Shown piece by piece: positions 1 to 7,660 of a DNA stretch of 37,714 nucleotides (its first letter is position 1; each line of letters begins with the position of its first letter). Source of the stretch: Candidatus Faecalibacterium gallistercoris (GTDB lineage: Bacteria; Bacillota; Clostridia; Oscillospirales; Ruminococcaceae). The notes beneath the pieces were generated by a model. The model was given only the letters and a program-made list of their open reading frames with translations. It did no database searches and was not told where the DNA came from. Position numbers and translations under genes: made by a program. The stretch spans positions 1 to 37,714 of the forward strand of contig DXBJ01000066.1 of the NCBI GenBank assembly GCA_019116585.1, given 5' to 3'.

Positions 1-1
1 G

Positions 2-55
2 ATTGCCCAAAGCCTGACAAATTACCTAAACGAAGTGGAGGAACGTACCCTATGA
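2..55 (+). CDS. 3' end of an unidentified upstream gene (partial)
   Basis: Only the last 17 codons are visible, ending in NYLNEVEERTL and a TGA stop. The stop overlaps the ATG of the next gene in an ATGA arrangement, which is typical of translationally coupled genes in one operon and is the main reason to believe this frame. The fragment is too short to identify a family. It is probably another gene of the same integrated element. Confidence 0.4.
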   Translation: MAQSLTNYLNEVEERTL

Positions 56-825
56 GATTCTACTCTTATCCCTATAAAGAAATTTCCATCAACAGCGCCT
101 TCCTGGAGATCCCCGCTGAGTACCAGCGCAAACTGCAGATGGGCAAAGTCAAACAGATGGTGGCCGAGTTCAACGGTATCATCGTCAACCCGCCCAAGGT
201 CAGCTATCGGGACGGGCGCTACATCGTGATCGACGGCCAGCACACCATCGTAGGCCTCAAGACCCTCAACGGCGGCAATGACTTGCCCATCCTCTGTCGG
301 GTCTACGTTGGTCTGACCAAAGAGGAAGAAGCTCTCGTGTTTGCTCAGCAGACTGGCGCATCCACTCCCCTTTCTGCGGGTGCGAAGCTGCGGGCCAAGC
401 TGGTGGGCCAGGATGTCGAGTCCCACGCTTTCCTGGCCGCCACCGAGGCGGCGGGGCTGCAGTTGGGCACCGATCATGTCCGGGCCAACCGCAAGATTAT
501 CTGTGTCAGCACCGCCCTCAAAGAGTTCCGGCAGTATGGCCCGGACATTTATACTGAGGGCCTGCGGGCCATTGCCGAAGCCTGGGCCGGCGACCCCGAT
601 TCCCTGCGACCGGGCATCATCCAGGGCGTGATGCGCTTCATCGCCCTCTATAAGGATGAATACAAATATGACCGTCTGGTCAAATGACTGGCCACCGTCT
701 ACCCCATGAAGCTGGTCCGCGATGCCGACGCCATGAGCGGGGCGGCGTCCTACCGGTACATGATGCAGGTCCTGAAGCTGTACAACGGGTGCAGCAAAAA
801 GAATATGCTGCCGGTAAAAATGTGA
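52..825 (+). pseudogene. ParB-like (DUF6551-type) protein gene interrupted by an in-frame TGA
   Basis: The first open part (52-687, 211 aa) has a GGAGGAA ribosome binding site ending 8 bases before the ATG. It carries a ParB/Srx-like core: a 'VSYRDGRYIVIDGQHT' segment near residues 51-66 (DGQH motif), then a helical region. Proteins of this kind occur on conjugative and integrative elements, usually annotated as DUF6551 or ParB-N-like; their function is not established. After the TGA at 685-687 the same frame runs on for 45 codons to a TGA at 823-825 and still reads like protein (LATVYPMKLVRDADAMSG..., then YNGCSKKNMLPVKM). I therefore read it as one gene with a nonsense codon. Alternatives are a real stop giving a shorter protein, a sequencing error, or stop readthrough. 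The family assignment is from recall of the motif. Confidence 0.6.
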
Positions 826-865
826 TTTTATTCTGGCAAGTAAAAGGATAAAAGGAGAGGAAGTT

Positions 866-1027
866 ATGAGAGAAAAATGTACCGGACCATCCGAAACTCA
901 TCAAATCAACGGCCACCGGGTTCGTGTCATTTACGCGGCTTATGATACAACAGAGACCCGGCTGATGGATATGCTTCATCAGTTGATCCGGGATGCAGTG
1001 CGCAGCAGCACCATAGCCCAAAGTTGA
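866..1027 (+). CDS. small TnpW-like transposon-encoded protein
   Basis: This is a 53-residue ORF starting MREKCTGPSE, with a strong site (AAGGAGAGG at 852-860) 5 bases before the ATG. The middle, 'HQINGHRVRVIYAAYDTTET' followed by 'LMDMLHQLIRDAV', fits the layout of the TnpW family of transposon proteins: a short basic-polar start, an I-G-x-T-x-Y-x-V-like beta strand, then an amphipathic helix ending L-I-x-(N/D). In Tn4451-type elements tnpW lies beside the large serine recombinase tnpX, and here a large serine recombinase follows about 140 bases later. TnpW has no proven function. The match is by pattern only; the protein could be an unrelated small element protein. Confidence 0.55.
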   Translation: MREKCTGPSETHQINGHRVRVIYAAYDTTETRLMDMLHQLIRDAVRSSTIAQS

Positions 1028-1041
1028 CTGCTGCGACATCC

Positions 1042-1070
1042 TTGCTCTTTCTCTAACGATGCAATAAAAT
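1042..1070 (+). promoter_or_regulatory. sigma-A-type promoter for the serine recombinase
   Basis: TTGCTC (1042-1047), a 17-base spacer and TAAAAT (1065-1070) make a reasonable -35/-10 pair. The recombinase ATG at 1165 is about 90 bases further on, so the recombinase could be transcribed separately from the upstream small genes. The long leader contains a short inverted repeat (GGATG at 1118-1122 with CATCC at 1135-1139). Confidence 0.5.
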
Positions 1071-1164
1071 GACGATAGGATGAGCCAAAGCCCGTCCGGC
1101 CTGTACCTTGAAAAGCGGATGATCGTTGTTTTTGCATCCTGTAAAAAAGGAGAAAACAACTATT

Positions 1165-2898
1165 ATGAAGAAAAGAGTTTATACCTTGTACCGCGTTTCG
1201 ACATTGGGACAGGTCGAAAAGGACGATATCCCGATGCAGAAAGAAGCCTGCCGGGCCTTTGCAAAAGCCCAGGGCTGGGAGATCGTCAAAGAGTTCTCTG
1301 AGAAGGGAGTTTCCGGTTTCAAGAAGTCGGCCAAAGAACGGGACCAGCTGCAGAAGATCCAGCAGGCTGCCATGGCCAGAGAGTTTGATGTCCTTCTGGT
1401 CTTTATGTTCGACCGCCTTGGTCGCCGTGATGACGAAACACCCTTTGTGGTGGAATGGTTCGTCAAGCAGGGCATTGAGGTGTGGAGCACCCAGGAGGGG
1501 CAGCAGCGGTTTGAAACCCATGTGGACAAGCTGATGAACTACATTCGCTACTGGCAGGCATCGGGAGAGAGCATCAAAACTTCCATCCGTACCCGCACCC
1601 GAATGGAACAGTTGACCGAAGAAGGGCTATACACCGGAGGTGTGGTGGCCTACGGCTACCGCCTTGTGAAGCGCGGCCGGATCAACAAGCGGAACCATGA
1701 GGTGTACGATGTGGAGATCGACGAGAAGGAAGCCGAGGTGGTCCGCCTGATTTTCCAGAAGTATGTATACGAAGGATACGGCGCAAAACGCCTCTGCAAC
1801 TATCTCTGTGAGCACAACATCATGGGCCGGAACGGCCAGAACATCCCGAACGTGAGCATCGTTCGGATGATCAAGAACAAAAGCTATACCGGGTACCTCA
1901 TCAACGGTAAAGTGGAAACCGCCTGCCCGGAGCTGCGGATCATCGAACCGGAGCTGTTCGAGCGGGCGCAGGAGTTACGCCAGGCCCGCAAGCGTGAGAA
2001 AGGGGCAAACCCTGTCAGCTTCAGCTCGCAGGCGCTTTTGTGCGGTATCGTCTTTTGTGCTCACTGCGGAAACCGTATGAGCCTGACCAGCAGCACCCGG
2101 AAGCGTATCCGCGCCGATGGTTCTGTCGTGCGGGAAAAGAGGTTCCGCTACAGTTGTAATTACAACGTCCGCCACCCCGGCCAGTGCGATGGACAGTCTG
2201 GCTATGGCGTCACCAAACTGGACGACATCGTGGAGAGCGTTGTTCGGATGAAGTTTGCCGAAATCCGGGAGTGTTCCAGGAAAAAGTTGTTGGAGGAAAT
2301 GCACAGCAAAGAGCGGGAACGCATCAAGCAGGAGGTCCGGCGGCTTGAAAAAGAGCTGGAGATCAAACGGCAGGAACAGGAGGTGCTGAAAGATGAAACG
2401 ATCCGGGTCATCCGTGGGACCAGCACCCTGGACCGTGAGATGTTGTCGGAGCTGCTGGCTGAAAACAAGGCTGCCGTGGCACAGGCCCACGAGGCACTCC
2501 AGGCAGCAAAGGCCGAACAGCAGAGTCTGGAACAGGCATCTGAAAAGATGCGTCGGGACTGTGACGATCTGTTCACTTGGGCCAACGTCTACGACAGTGC
2601 AGATTTTGCCGAGCGGCAGGCTATCCTGCATCAGTTCATCCAGGAAGTCCGGGTGGGGCGGGACTATGAAGTGGAAATCGTCCTGATGGTTTCGCTGGAG
2701 GAGTTTGAGGAGTTCAAGGCTCATTCCATGGTCAGCAGCGTCGGAAAAAAGGGGCAGATGGACCTTAAACAAGCCCCCAAAACGGTGGACTGTGATTCGA
2801 ATGCCGGCATCGTCATTGTAGACGAAATATCAGACGATCCTTTGAGCATTCTGCCGAAGAACACAGCCCACGCCAGAATTGCCTACTGCGAAAGATAA
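1165..2898 (+). CDS. large serine recombinase (site-specific integrase/transposase)
   Basis: The product has 577 residues. The ATG at 1165 is chosen because AAAAGGAG lies 12 bases upstream and the protein then begins MKKRVYTLYRVST, the usual resolvase start; the nucleophile is Ser12. An N-terminal resolvase domain (about 1-150) includes the DRLGRR arginine motif. The recombinase domain follows (about 155-270), then a zinc ribbon with CxxC at 298/301 and further Cys near 331 and 341, and a Lys/Glu-rich coiled coil (about 370-470) typical of large serine integrases. Such enzymes cut both strands at a 2-bp core and join element and chromosome, usually with an accessory factor for excision. The domain set is complete and there is no break, so it is probably active. 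It is the last gene of the element, ending 55 bases before a tRNA-Ala gene. Confidence 0.92.
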   Translation: MKKRVYTLYRVSTLGQVEKDDIPMQKEACRAFAKAQGWEIVKEFSEKGVSGFKKSAKERDQLQKIQQAAMAREFDVLLVFMFDRLGRRDDETPFVVEWFVKQGIEVWSTQEGQQRFETHVDKLMNYIRYWQASGESIKTSIRTRTRMEQLTEEGLYTGGVVAYGYRLVKRGRINKRNHEVYDVEIDEKEAEVVRLIFQKYVYEGYGAKRLCNYLCEHNIMGRNGQNIPNVSIVRMIKNKSYTGYLINGKVETACPELRIIEPELFERAQELRQARKREKGANPVSFSSQALLCGIVFCAHCGNRMSLTSSTRKRIRADGSVVREKRFRYSCNYNVRHPGQCDGQSGYGVTKLDDIVESVVRMKFAEIRECSRKKLLEEMHSKERERIKQEVRRLEKELEIKRQEQEVLKDETIRVIRGTSTLDREMLSELLAENKAAVAQAHEALQAAKAEQQSLEQASEKMRRDCDDLFTWANVYDSADFAERQAILHQFIQEVRVGRDYEVEIVLMVSLEEFEEFKAHSMVSSVGKKGQMDLKQAPKTVDCDSNAGIVIVDEISDDPLSILPKNTAHARIAYCER

Positions 2899-2913
2899 AC
2901 CTCAAAAATGGGC

Positions 2914-2948
2914 AAAAAGAAACGCCGCAGCGTCTGAAATGCTGCGGC
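2914..2948 (-). terminator. Rho-independent terminator of tRNA-Ala
   Basis: An 8-bp perfect stem (GCCGCAGC/GCTGCGGC, 2924-2931 with 2941-2948) is followed on the minus strand by GTTTCTTTTTG. It lies directly 3' of the tRNA and faces the recombinase gene, so it serves the tRNA and not the recombinase. Confidence 0.8.
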
Positions 2949-2952
2949 TTGA

Positions 2953-3028
2953 TGGTGGACCTAATCGGGATCGAACCGACGACCTTACGGATGCGAACCG
3001 TACGCTCTCCCAGCTGAGCTATAGGCCC
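2953..3028 (-). tRNA. tRNA-Ala (anticodon CGC)
   Basis: This is a 76-base cloverleaf including an encoded CCA end. The acceptor stem pairs GGGCCTA with TAGGTCC and contains the G3:U70 pair that marks alanine tRNAs. The anticodon stem TACGG/CCGTA carries a 7-base loop with CGC, which reads GCG codons. The T arm has the usual TTCGATC loop. The gene sits at the edge of the integrated element. On its 5' side lie two 104-bp repeats that copy its own 5' half. Confidence 0.93.
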
Positions 3029-3030
3029 AT

Positions 3031-3238
3031 AAAAATGACATTTTGACAAATGCTTGAGGAATTGAGATACAGGCCACAAGGGCAGGGGACTGATTCAAGG
3101 ATCGAATGCACTCCCAGCTGAGCTATAGGCCCATGAAATTGACATTTTGACAAACGCTTGAGGAACCGAGATATAGGCCAAAAGGACAGGGGGCTGGTTT
3201 AAGGAACAAACGCTCTCCCAACTGAGCTATAGGCCCAT
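3031..3238 (-). repeat. two tandem 104-bp repeats built from decayed tRNA-Ala 5' halves
   Basis: Units 3031-3134 and 3135-3238 align without gaps and differ at about 16 of 104 positions. Each ends (plus strand) with the first 20-odd bases of the tRNA-Ala gene, including the acceptor 5' strand and D arm. A weaker second copy of the same 5' half lies inside each unit (3046-3075 and 3150-3179). Counting the intact gene, five copies of the tRNA start occur at spacings of 48, 56, 48 and 56 bases. The 104-bp period equals a 76-base tRNA plus a 28-base spacer. The copies cannot fold as tRNAs because the 3' halves do not match. They may be relics of a tRNA array or of repeated integrations. Confidence 0.85.
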
Positions 3239-3291
3239 ATGTAAAGCAGGCCGGTCTATCTTGTCTATGACAAACGTCCTGCGACTTGCAT

Positions 3292-3320
3292 ATTGTACCG
3301 CTTTTTGGCGGAATTGTCAA
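3292..3320 (-). promoter_or_regulatory. near-consensus promoter for the tRNA-Ala locus
   Basis: On the minus strand TTGACA (3315-3320), a 17-base spacer and TACAAT (3292-3297) form one of the best sigma-A promoters in the window. It points through both 104-bp repeats to the intact tRNA about 260 bases away. The primary transcript should therefore carry the four decayed tRNA 5' halves as a leader that RNase P or other nucleases would have to remove. Confidence 0.8.
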
Positions 3321-3384
3321 GCAGATTTTCAGGTTTTTCCGTACAGGCTGGCCTGTCTTTTCCGGGGGATGCAAAGGGCAGGCC

Positions 3385-3425
3385 AAAACAAAGCCGCCGC
3401 ACCAGCAGGCACTGGCGCGGCGGCT
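3385..3425 (-). terminator. terminator downstream of the small secreted protein gene
   Basis: GCCGCCGC (3393-3400) pairs with GCGGCGGC (3417-3424), with an inner CCAG/CTGG pairing. On the minus strand it is followed by TTTGTTTT. It lies about 130 bases past the stop of the minus-strand gene ending at 3556. I see no gene in the stretch 3426-3555. Confidence 0.7.
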
Positions 3426-3555
3426 CTGTTTTATGGATGCGTATCGGAGAATATCAGGGGGAATCGCTTCTCACAGGAAGCGTGGGAGCTGCTCCCTGCC
3501 GGAAACGGCAAAGCGAGAGCAGCATGGGTCACTGCATTTCAATGGAAGCGCGAGG

Positions 3556-4098
3556 TCACTGCTCCACCATGCGGATCAGGGCCGTGCCGCCGTCCATATA
3601 AACGTCGATGTAAGCCCAGTCGGTGCCGTAGGGTTCGATCTTGGTCTCGGTGCCGTCGGCGTTGACCAGGTACAGGTCATAGCCCTCGATGGCGTCCCAG
3701 GGCATCATGACATTGGCGGTCACGCCGCTCATGGCGTTCACGCCGCTGGACAGGCAGGTCACGGTCATGATCCGCTCGCCGTTGTCTAGCTTGCCCTGGT
3801 AGACGCACAGCTCGCTGAAGTTGGCGGTGGCATCGTCCACTTCACTCAGGCAGCTTTTGCCGTTGACGTCGCCGCACTCGCCGCAGATGACGTAGTCCTG
3901 GACGTCGCCGTAGGGGCTGCTGAACCGGGCCACGATCTCCCCTTTTGCGGTGCCCTCGCAGTCGTTGGTCTGGTGGCCCAGGATGGAGACCGTGTAGTGG
4001 GACGAAGCGCCCGTGGCGGCAAAGCTGGATACAGCGCCACCCACCAGCATGCAGGCGGACAGGGTCAGCATCGCGATTCGTTTCATCATGGTTTTCAT
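3556..4098 (-). CDS. small secreted protein of unknown function
   Basis: The product has 180 residues. It starts MKTMMKRIAMLTLSACMLVG and has a clear Sec signal peptide (basic start, hydrophobic core, likely cleavage near SSFAA at about residues 24-29). The mature part is acidic, has a CxxC pair (VICGECGD) and further Cys residues, and a C-terminal half rich in beta-strand-like segments (DLYLVNADGTETKIEP, WAYIDVYMDGGTALIRM). I recognise no family. An alternative start at Met5 would give the same mature protein. A GAAAGG site lies about 10 bases before the ATG. It appears to be transcribed alone, with its own terminator. Confidence 0.75.
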   Translation of the reverse strand: MKTMMKRIAMLTLSACMLVGGAVSSFAATGASSHYTVSILGHQTNDCEGTAKGEIVARFSSPYGDVQDYVICGECGDVNGKSCLSEVDDATANFSELCVYQGKLDNGERIMTVTCLSSGVNAMSGVTANVMMPWDAIEGYDLYLVNADGTETKIEPYGTDWAYIDVYMDGGTALIRMVEQ

Positions 4099-4211
4099 AA
4101 TAATCTGCCTTTCTCCCCGTTTGGGGTCTTTCTATCAGGATTGTCAGTAATGCAGTCGAAAGCGTTCACGTCCCGCTTTCCATCACCGCCTTTCAGCTTT
4201 TTGTTTATTCC

Positions 4212-4217
4212 ATCATA
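4212..4217 (-). promoter_or_regulatory. possible extended -10 for the secreted protein gene
   Basis: The minus strand reads TGCTATGAT here: a TG-extended -10 (TATGAT) with no good -35. It lies about 115 bases before the ATG at 4098. The remaining gap up to 4274 shows only a short CCCC/GGGG hairpin close to the start codon. Confidence 0.35.
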
Positions 4218-4274
4218 GCACGCCCAGCTTGAAACAGCCTTGAGCCTGCTATGATTTTGCCTTGAGATTGGGCT

Positions 4275-6350
4275 TCAGTCTTTTTTGACCGCTACCAGCA
4301 CCCGGATCTTGTTGCCGGCGGCGCAGCCCATGTTGTCCCGCCAGCCGATCAGGTAATACTCTTCGGGGTTCACCTGGGACAGGGTGGTGGCGAAATACTG
4401 GCCTTTGTACCACAGATACACCTGCATGTCGTCGGCCGTCTCGTAGCGGGTGCCGCCGCTGGTGGCCGAAGCGGCGCCCAGGCCGTCGATCAGCACGGGC
4501 ATCAGCTGTCGCATGGAGGTCACCTCGTCGGAAGCGTTCTTGCCGACGGCTATGCCTCCGGCCACCACCGGATACTTGACCGATGTGTTCAGGGCGGTGT
4601 TCTCCCCGTCGATGTAGCAGACGTAGCTCGCGCCGTCGCCCAGCCAGCCCAGCACCGAGCTCAGGGGGCCGGTGGTGCTGTCGGAGGCCGCGCTCAGCAG
4701 CCAGCTGGCAATGCTGCTGGGGCTGGACGTCAGGCTCTCCCAAAAGGTGCTGAGGATGCTGCCGTCGATGATCCCATACAGGATCTCGCTGGTGGTGGGC
4801 AGGATGTTGTCCGCCAGGGTGGAAAGGCTGCTGCCGGAGCTGCCGGTGTCGCTGCCGGAGGTGCCGTCGATGGCGGCAGCCGCCGCGTCGGTCAGGTTGC
4901 GCACGTCATCCAGGACGCCGTAGGTCCACAGATCGCCGGTGACGTTGTCCAGGATCAGGCGGTCGATCTCCCCCGCCTCGTTGGTGGTGTAATAGCGCAC
5001 GTCATCGCTGGCCAATGTCACCCCCGATAGGCGGCTGGGACGAATCGTCCCAGCCATGCCCTCCCCGGTCGTGTCCAAAATCTCGACATCTTCTGCCAGG
5101 GCCGTGCCGCCCAGGGCGGTGCTGCCGGAGTTGAAGGCGCCGCTGGTGTGTTTTTCGTCGATGGAGCGTATGCTTTCGCCGTTCTCATCCACGGTGATCT
5201 CCACCAGCCACCCGGCGGGGTAGTTCAGGCTTTTGTCCACCTGCACCGTGCGGGTGACGCCGTCGGTGCAGGCCACGGTGACGTTTTGCAGCACGTCCGC
5301 CCCGTTGTCCTCGATCAGGCTGCGGGAAGAATCCTGCACCACCCCGTAGAACACCTGGTCGGCCTCGCTGCCGGTCAGCACCCGGACCACCTCGTCGTCC
5401 ATCCCCAGCAGCAGGGTGACCACCTGGCCCACCCCGCCGCCGTTGAGGCTGGACAGGGCCGACGCCGCCTGGGAGGAGCCGATGGTGTACTCCGTACCGG
5501 CCACCGTCACGCTGGTGGGGGCGGAGGCCGACGGCGAGACCGCCGTGATCCGTCCCGCCGCCTTGGTGGTGTAGATCCAGAGGGTGCGGGCGTTGACGTT
5601 GTAATAGTAGACGTCGTAGGTGTGGAGCGAAGCGGAATTCGTCACTTCGTCGTTGCGGTAGACCGCTTCGGGCTCAAAGGGCAGCTGGGTGCTGCCGTCC
5701 GCCACAAAGGGGCCCTCCACATCTTCCAGCAGGACCGAGGAGACGTCCACCTGCCCGTCGGTGACGGTCAGGCCCAGGGTGCTGCCGTAGGTCTCCCCTT
5801 CCGCCGTCTGGGCCGTCAGGGCGTTGTAGAGCAGCAGCGCCCCGTCGGCAATGGTCAGGGTGTCGCCCTGGCCGGCGGCCAGATCGCTGCGCAGGCCCAG
5901 TTCCCGTGCCTTGTTCAGCTGGGCGGTGGGGAAGGTGTCGTTCAGGGTGGTGACATCGTAGCCCAGCAGGTTGAGGACGGCGGCACAGGCCTCCTCCAGG
6001 GTGACGGTGTTGGACGGCCGGAACGAGCCGTCCGAATAGCCGCTCATCCACCCCTGCTGGACGGCGATGCGGATGGGGGCGGCCAGCGGGTCGCTGCCGG
6101 CCACGTCGGTGAAGAGGGCGCCGCTGGTGTTGCCGGCGGCAGCGCTCTCCCGATAGGAGGAGAAGGCTGCCAGCAGCTTGGCCAGCTGGCCCCGGGTCAG
6201 GGCCGCGCCGGCGTCCTGCCCGCTGTCCAGGCCGCCCAGCATCACCGCCGCCTGGACCGCCGTATTGGAGCCGCCCGCCGAGGCCGGCATCACCAGCATG
6301 GTGCAGGCGATGCACACGGCCAGCAGCAGGGCGAAAAATCGTTTCTTCAT
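4275..6350 (-). CDS. S-layer-homology (SLH) domain surface protein
   Basis: The product has 691 residues with a signal peptide (MKKRFFALLLAVCIACTMLV, cleavage near PASA). Residues about 30-190 carry SLH modules: 'ALTRGQLAKLLAAF', then 'LFTDVAGSDPLAAPIRIAVQ', then GWMSGYSDGSFRPSNTVTLE with the F-R-P-x-x-x-V-T-x-E-E core. SLH modules bind pyruvylated secondary wall polymers and anchor proteins to the cell wall. The rest (about 200-691) is a long, Ser/Thr/Gly-rich, acidic region of beta-strand-like repeats with no motif I recognise, and no C-terminal sorting signal. GAGGAA lies 10 bases before the ATG. It lies 92 bases downstream of the FtsX-type permease gene on the same strand, with a weak terminator between, so partial co-transcription is possible. 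Confidence 0.85.
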   Translation of the reverse strand: MKKRFFALLLAVCIACTMLVMPASAGGSNTAVQAAVMLGGLDSGQDAGAALTRGQLAKLLAAFSSYRESAAAGNTSGALFTDVAGSDPLAAPIRIAVQQGWMSGYSDGSFRPSNTVTLEEACAAVLNLLGYDVTTLNDTFPTAQLNKARELGLRSDLAAGQGDTLTIADGALLLYNALTAQTAEGETYGSTLGLTVTDGQVDVSSVLLEDVEGPFVADGSTQLPFEPEAVYRNDEVTNSASLHTYDVYYYNVNARTLWIYTTKAAGRITAVSPSASAPTSVTVAGTEYTIGSSQAASALSSLNGGGVGQVVTLLLGMDDEVVRVLTGSEADQVFYGVVQDSSRSLIEDNGADVLQNVTVACTDGVTRTVQVDKSLNYPAGWLVEITVDENGESIRSIDEKHTSGAFNSGSTALGGTALAEDVEILDTTGEGMAGTIRPSRLSGVTLASDDVRYYTTNEAGEIDRLILDNVTGDLWTYGVLDDVRNLTDAAAAAIDGTSGSDTGSSGSSLSTLADNILPTTSEILYGIIDGSILSTFWESLTSSPSSIASWLLSAASDSTTGPLSSVLGWLGDGASYVCYIDGENTALNTSVKYPVVAGGIAVGKNASDEVTSMRQLMPVLIDGLGAASATSGGTRYETADDMQVYLWYKGQYFATTLSQVNPEEYYLIGWRDNMGCAAGNKIRVLVAVKKD

Positions 6351-6402
6351 GGGTCGTATTCCTCACTTTTCATCCCGGCCAGCTGCCGGGCATTGTCCAG
6401 GT

Positions 6403-6423
6403 AAAATCTGCCCAGGGGCAGAT
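6403..6423 (-). terminator. weak terminator between the permease and SLH genes
   Basis: ATCTGCC/GGCAGAT (6406-6412 with 6417-6423), with a 4-base loop, is followed on the minus strand by TTTTACC. The short U run suggests leaky termination, so the SLH gene may get part of its transcription from the export operon. A second hairpin, CCCGGC/GCCGGG (6374-6390), lies in the SLH gene leader. Confidence 0.4.
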
Positions 6424-6442
6424 GCGGGCTGTCCCGGCGGCG

Positions 6443-7660
6443 TCAATCGTAGCGCAGCGCGTCGATGGGGTTGAGCCGCGCCGCCCGCTTGGCGGGCAGG
6501 TAGCCGAACAGGATGCCGATGCCCACCGAGATGCCGAAGGCCACTGCCACCGAGCTGAGGGATGGGCTGATGGTCAGCTCCATATCCGTCAGGACAAAGG
6601 GCAGCACCTGGTTGGCCGCCGCCGAGATCAGATACCCCAGCACAATGCCGGTGACGCCTCCCAGAGCGGAGGTCATGGCCGCCTCGATGACGAACAGGGC
6701 CAGGATGTACCGCTCTTTGGAGCCAAGGGCCTTGCGGATGCCGATCTCCCGGGTGCGCTCGGTCACCGACACCATCATGATGTTCATGATGCCGATGCCG
6801 CCCACCAGCAGCGAGATACCGGCAATGACCGTCAGGACCATGATGACCATGTTGACCATCGAGGTCATGGTGTCCAGCATTTCGCTCATGCTCACGACCA
6901 TAAAGCCGTCGCTGGAGTGGAACAGGTCGGTCAGGGTCTGCTCGATCAGCTCCTTGCCCTCGGCGGCCATGCTCTCGTCCACCAGAGTAAAGGTGTAGGA
7001 GCTGGCCGTCCGGCTCATGGTCGCCCGCAGGGCGGTGGTGTAGGGCACAAAGATCACGTCGTCGTCGCTGCCCTCCTGGGAGGACAGGTCGCTGACCTGG
7101 GCTTCCAGCACGCCCACGATGGTGTACTGGTCGGCCCCCACTTTGATGGTCTGGCCCAGGGCGTTGCCCCCGTAGCCCACCCGGTCGATGTAGGCGCCCA
7201 CCACGCAGACTTTTTTGTTGTCGTCGATGTCCACATACTGGATGCCGCGGCCTTCTTCCACGGTGTAGCCGGCCATGTCAAGGTAGGCCTCGCTGACGCC
7301 GGTGGCGCTGGTCTCGTCCAGGGTGGAGGTGCCCACCTTGACGCTGCCCGACAGGGTCACCACCGGCGACATCGCCTCGAACAGGTCGGGGTTCTCGTCG
7401 GCGAGGGCGTACATTTCTTCCACGTCCACCGTCCGGGAACCGAAGCCGGGGACCGAAACGGTGAGGGTGTTGGTGCCCATGGAGGAAAAACTGTCCCGCA
7501 TACTCTGGGTCATCCCGTTGCCCAGCCCCACGATGACGATCACGGCCATGATGCCGATGATGATGCCCAGCATGGTGAGCAGGGTGCGGAATTTGTTGCT
7601 GGCGATGTTTTTCAGCGCCTGGCGGAAGGTCTCGCTGAGCATGGCGGGGGTCATGCGCAT
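6443..7660 (-). CDS. MacB/FtsX-type ABC transporter permease
   Basis: The product has 405 residues. One membrane segment near 22-44 ('LLTMLGIIIGIMAVIVIVGL') is followed by a large extracytoplasmic MacB periplasmic-core-type domain (about 50-270). Three C-terminal membrane segments belong to the FtsX domain, which includes the conserved cytoplasmic loop TERTREIGIRKALGS. This fold works by mechanotransmission: ATP binding inside moves the outer domain to expel a substrate or drive a partner adaptor. It overlaps the ATPase gene by 10 bases, and a HlyD-type adaptor precedes that, so the three form a MacAB-like exporter. Substrates of Gram-positive versions include antimicrobial peptides, but nothing here identifies the cargo. 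Confidence 0.92.
   Translation of the reverse strand: MRMTPAMLSETFRQALKNIASNKFRTLLTMLGIIIGIMAVIVIVGLGNGMTQSMRDSFSSMGTNTLTVSVPGFGSRTVDVEEMYALADENPDLFEAMSPVVTLSGSVKVGTSTLDETSATGVSEAYLDMAGYTVEEGRGIQYVDIDDNKKVCVVGAYIDRVGYGGNALGQTIKVGADQYTIVGVLEAQVSDLSSQEGSDDDVIFVPYTTALRATMSRTASSYTFTLVDESMAAEGKELIEQTLTDLFHSSDGFMVVSMSEMLDTMTSMVNMVIMVLTVIAGISLLVGGIGIMNIMMVSVTERTREIGIRKALGSKERYILALFVIEAAMTSALGGVTGIVLGYLISAAANQVLPFVLTDMELTISPSLSSVAVAFGISVGIGILFGYLPAKRAARLNPIDALRYD

Larger units (their letters stand above)
1..2898 (+). mobile_element. right end of an integrative element (left end outside the window)
   Basis: Three plus-strand genes typical of integrative or conjugative elements (ParB-like/DUF6551, TnpW-like, large serine recombinase) lie together. 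Their base composition is less GC-rich than the core genes further right. Everything after the recombinase is a chromosomal tRNA region followed by host genes, so the junction should lie between 2898 and about 3030, or inside the repeats that follow. No matching end can be sought because the element continues beyond base 1. Confidence 0.6.

Noticed and set aside
685-687. TGA as a selenocysteine codon
   Set aside because: I see no selenocysteine-type context (redox motif) or SECIS-like hairpin directly after it, and the family is not a known selenoprotein. A nonsense mutation or true stop is simpler.
3031-3238. The 104-bp tandem repeats as a CRISPR array
   Set aside because: There are only two units, the whole unit is repeated including what would be spacers, and the conserved part is a tRNA 5' half.
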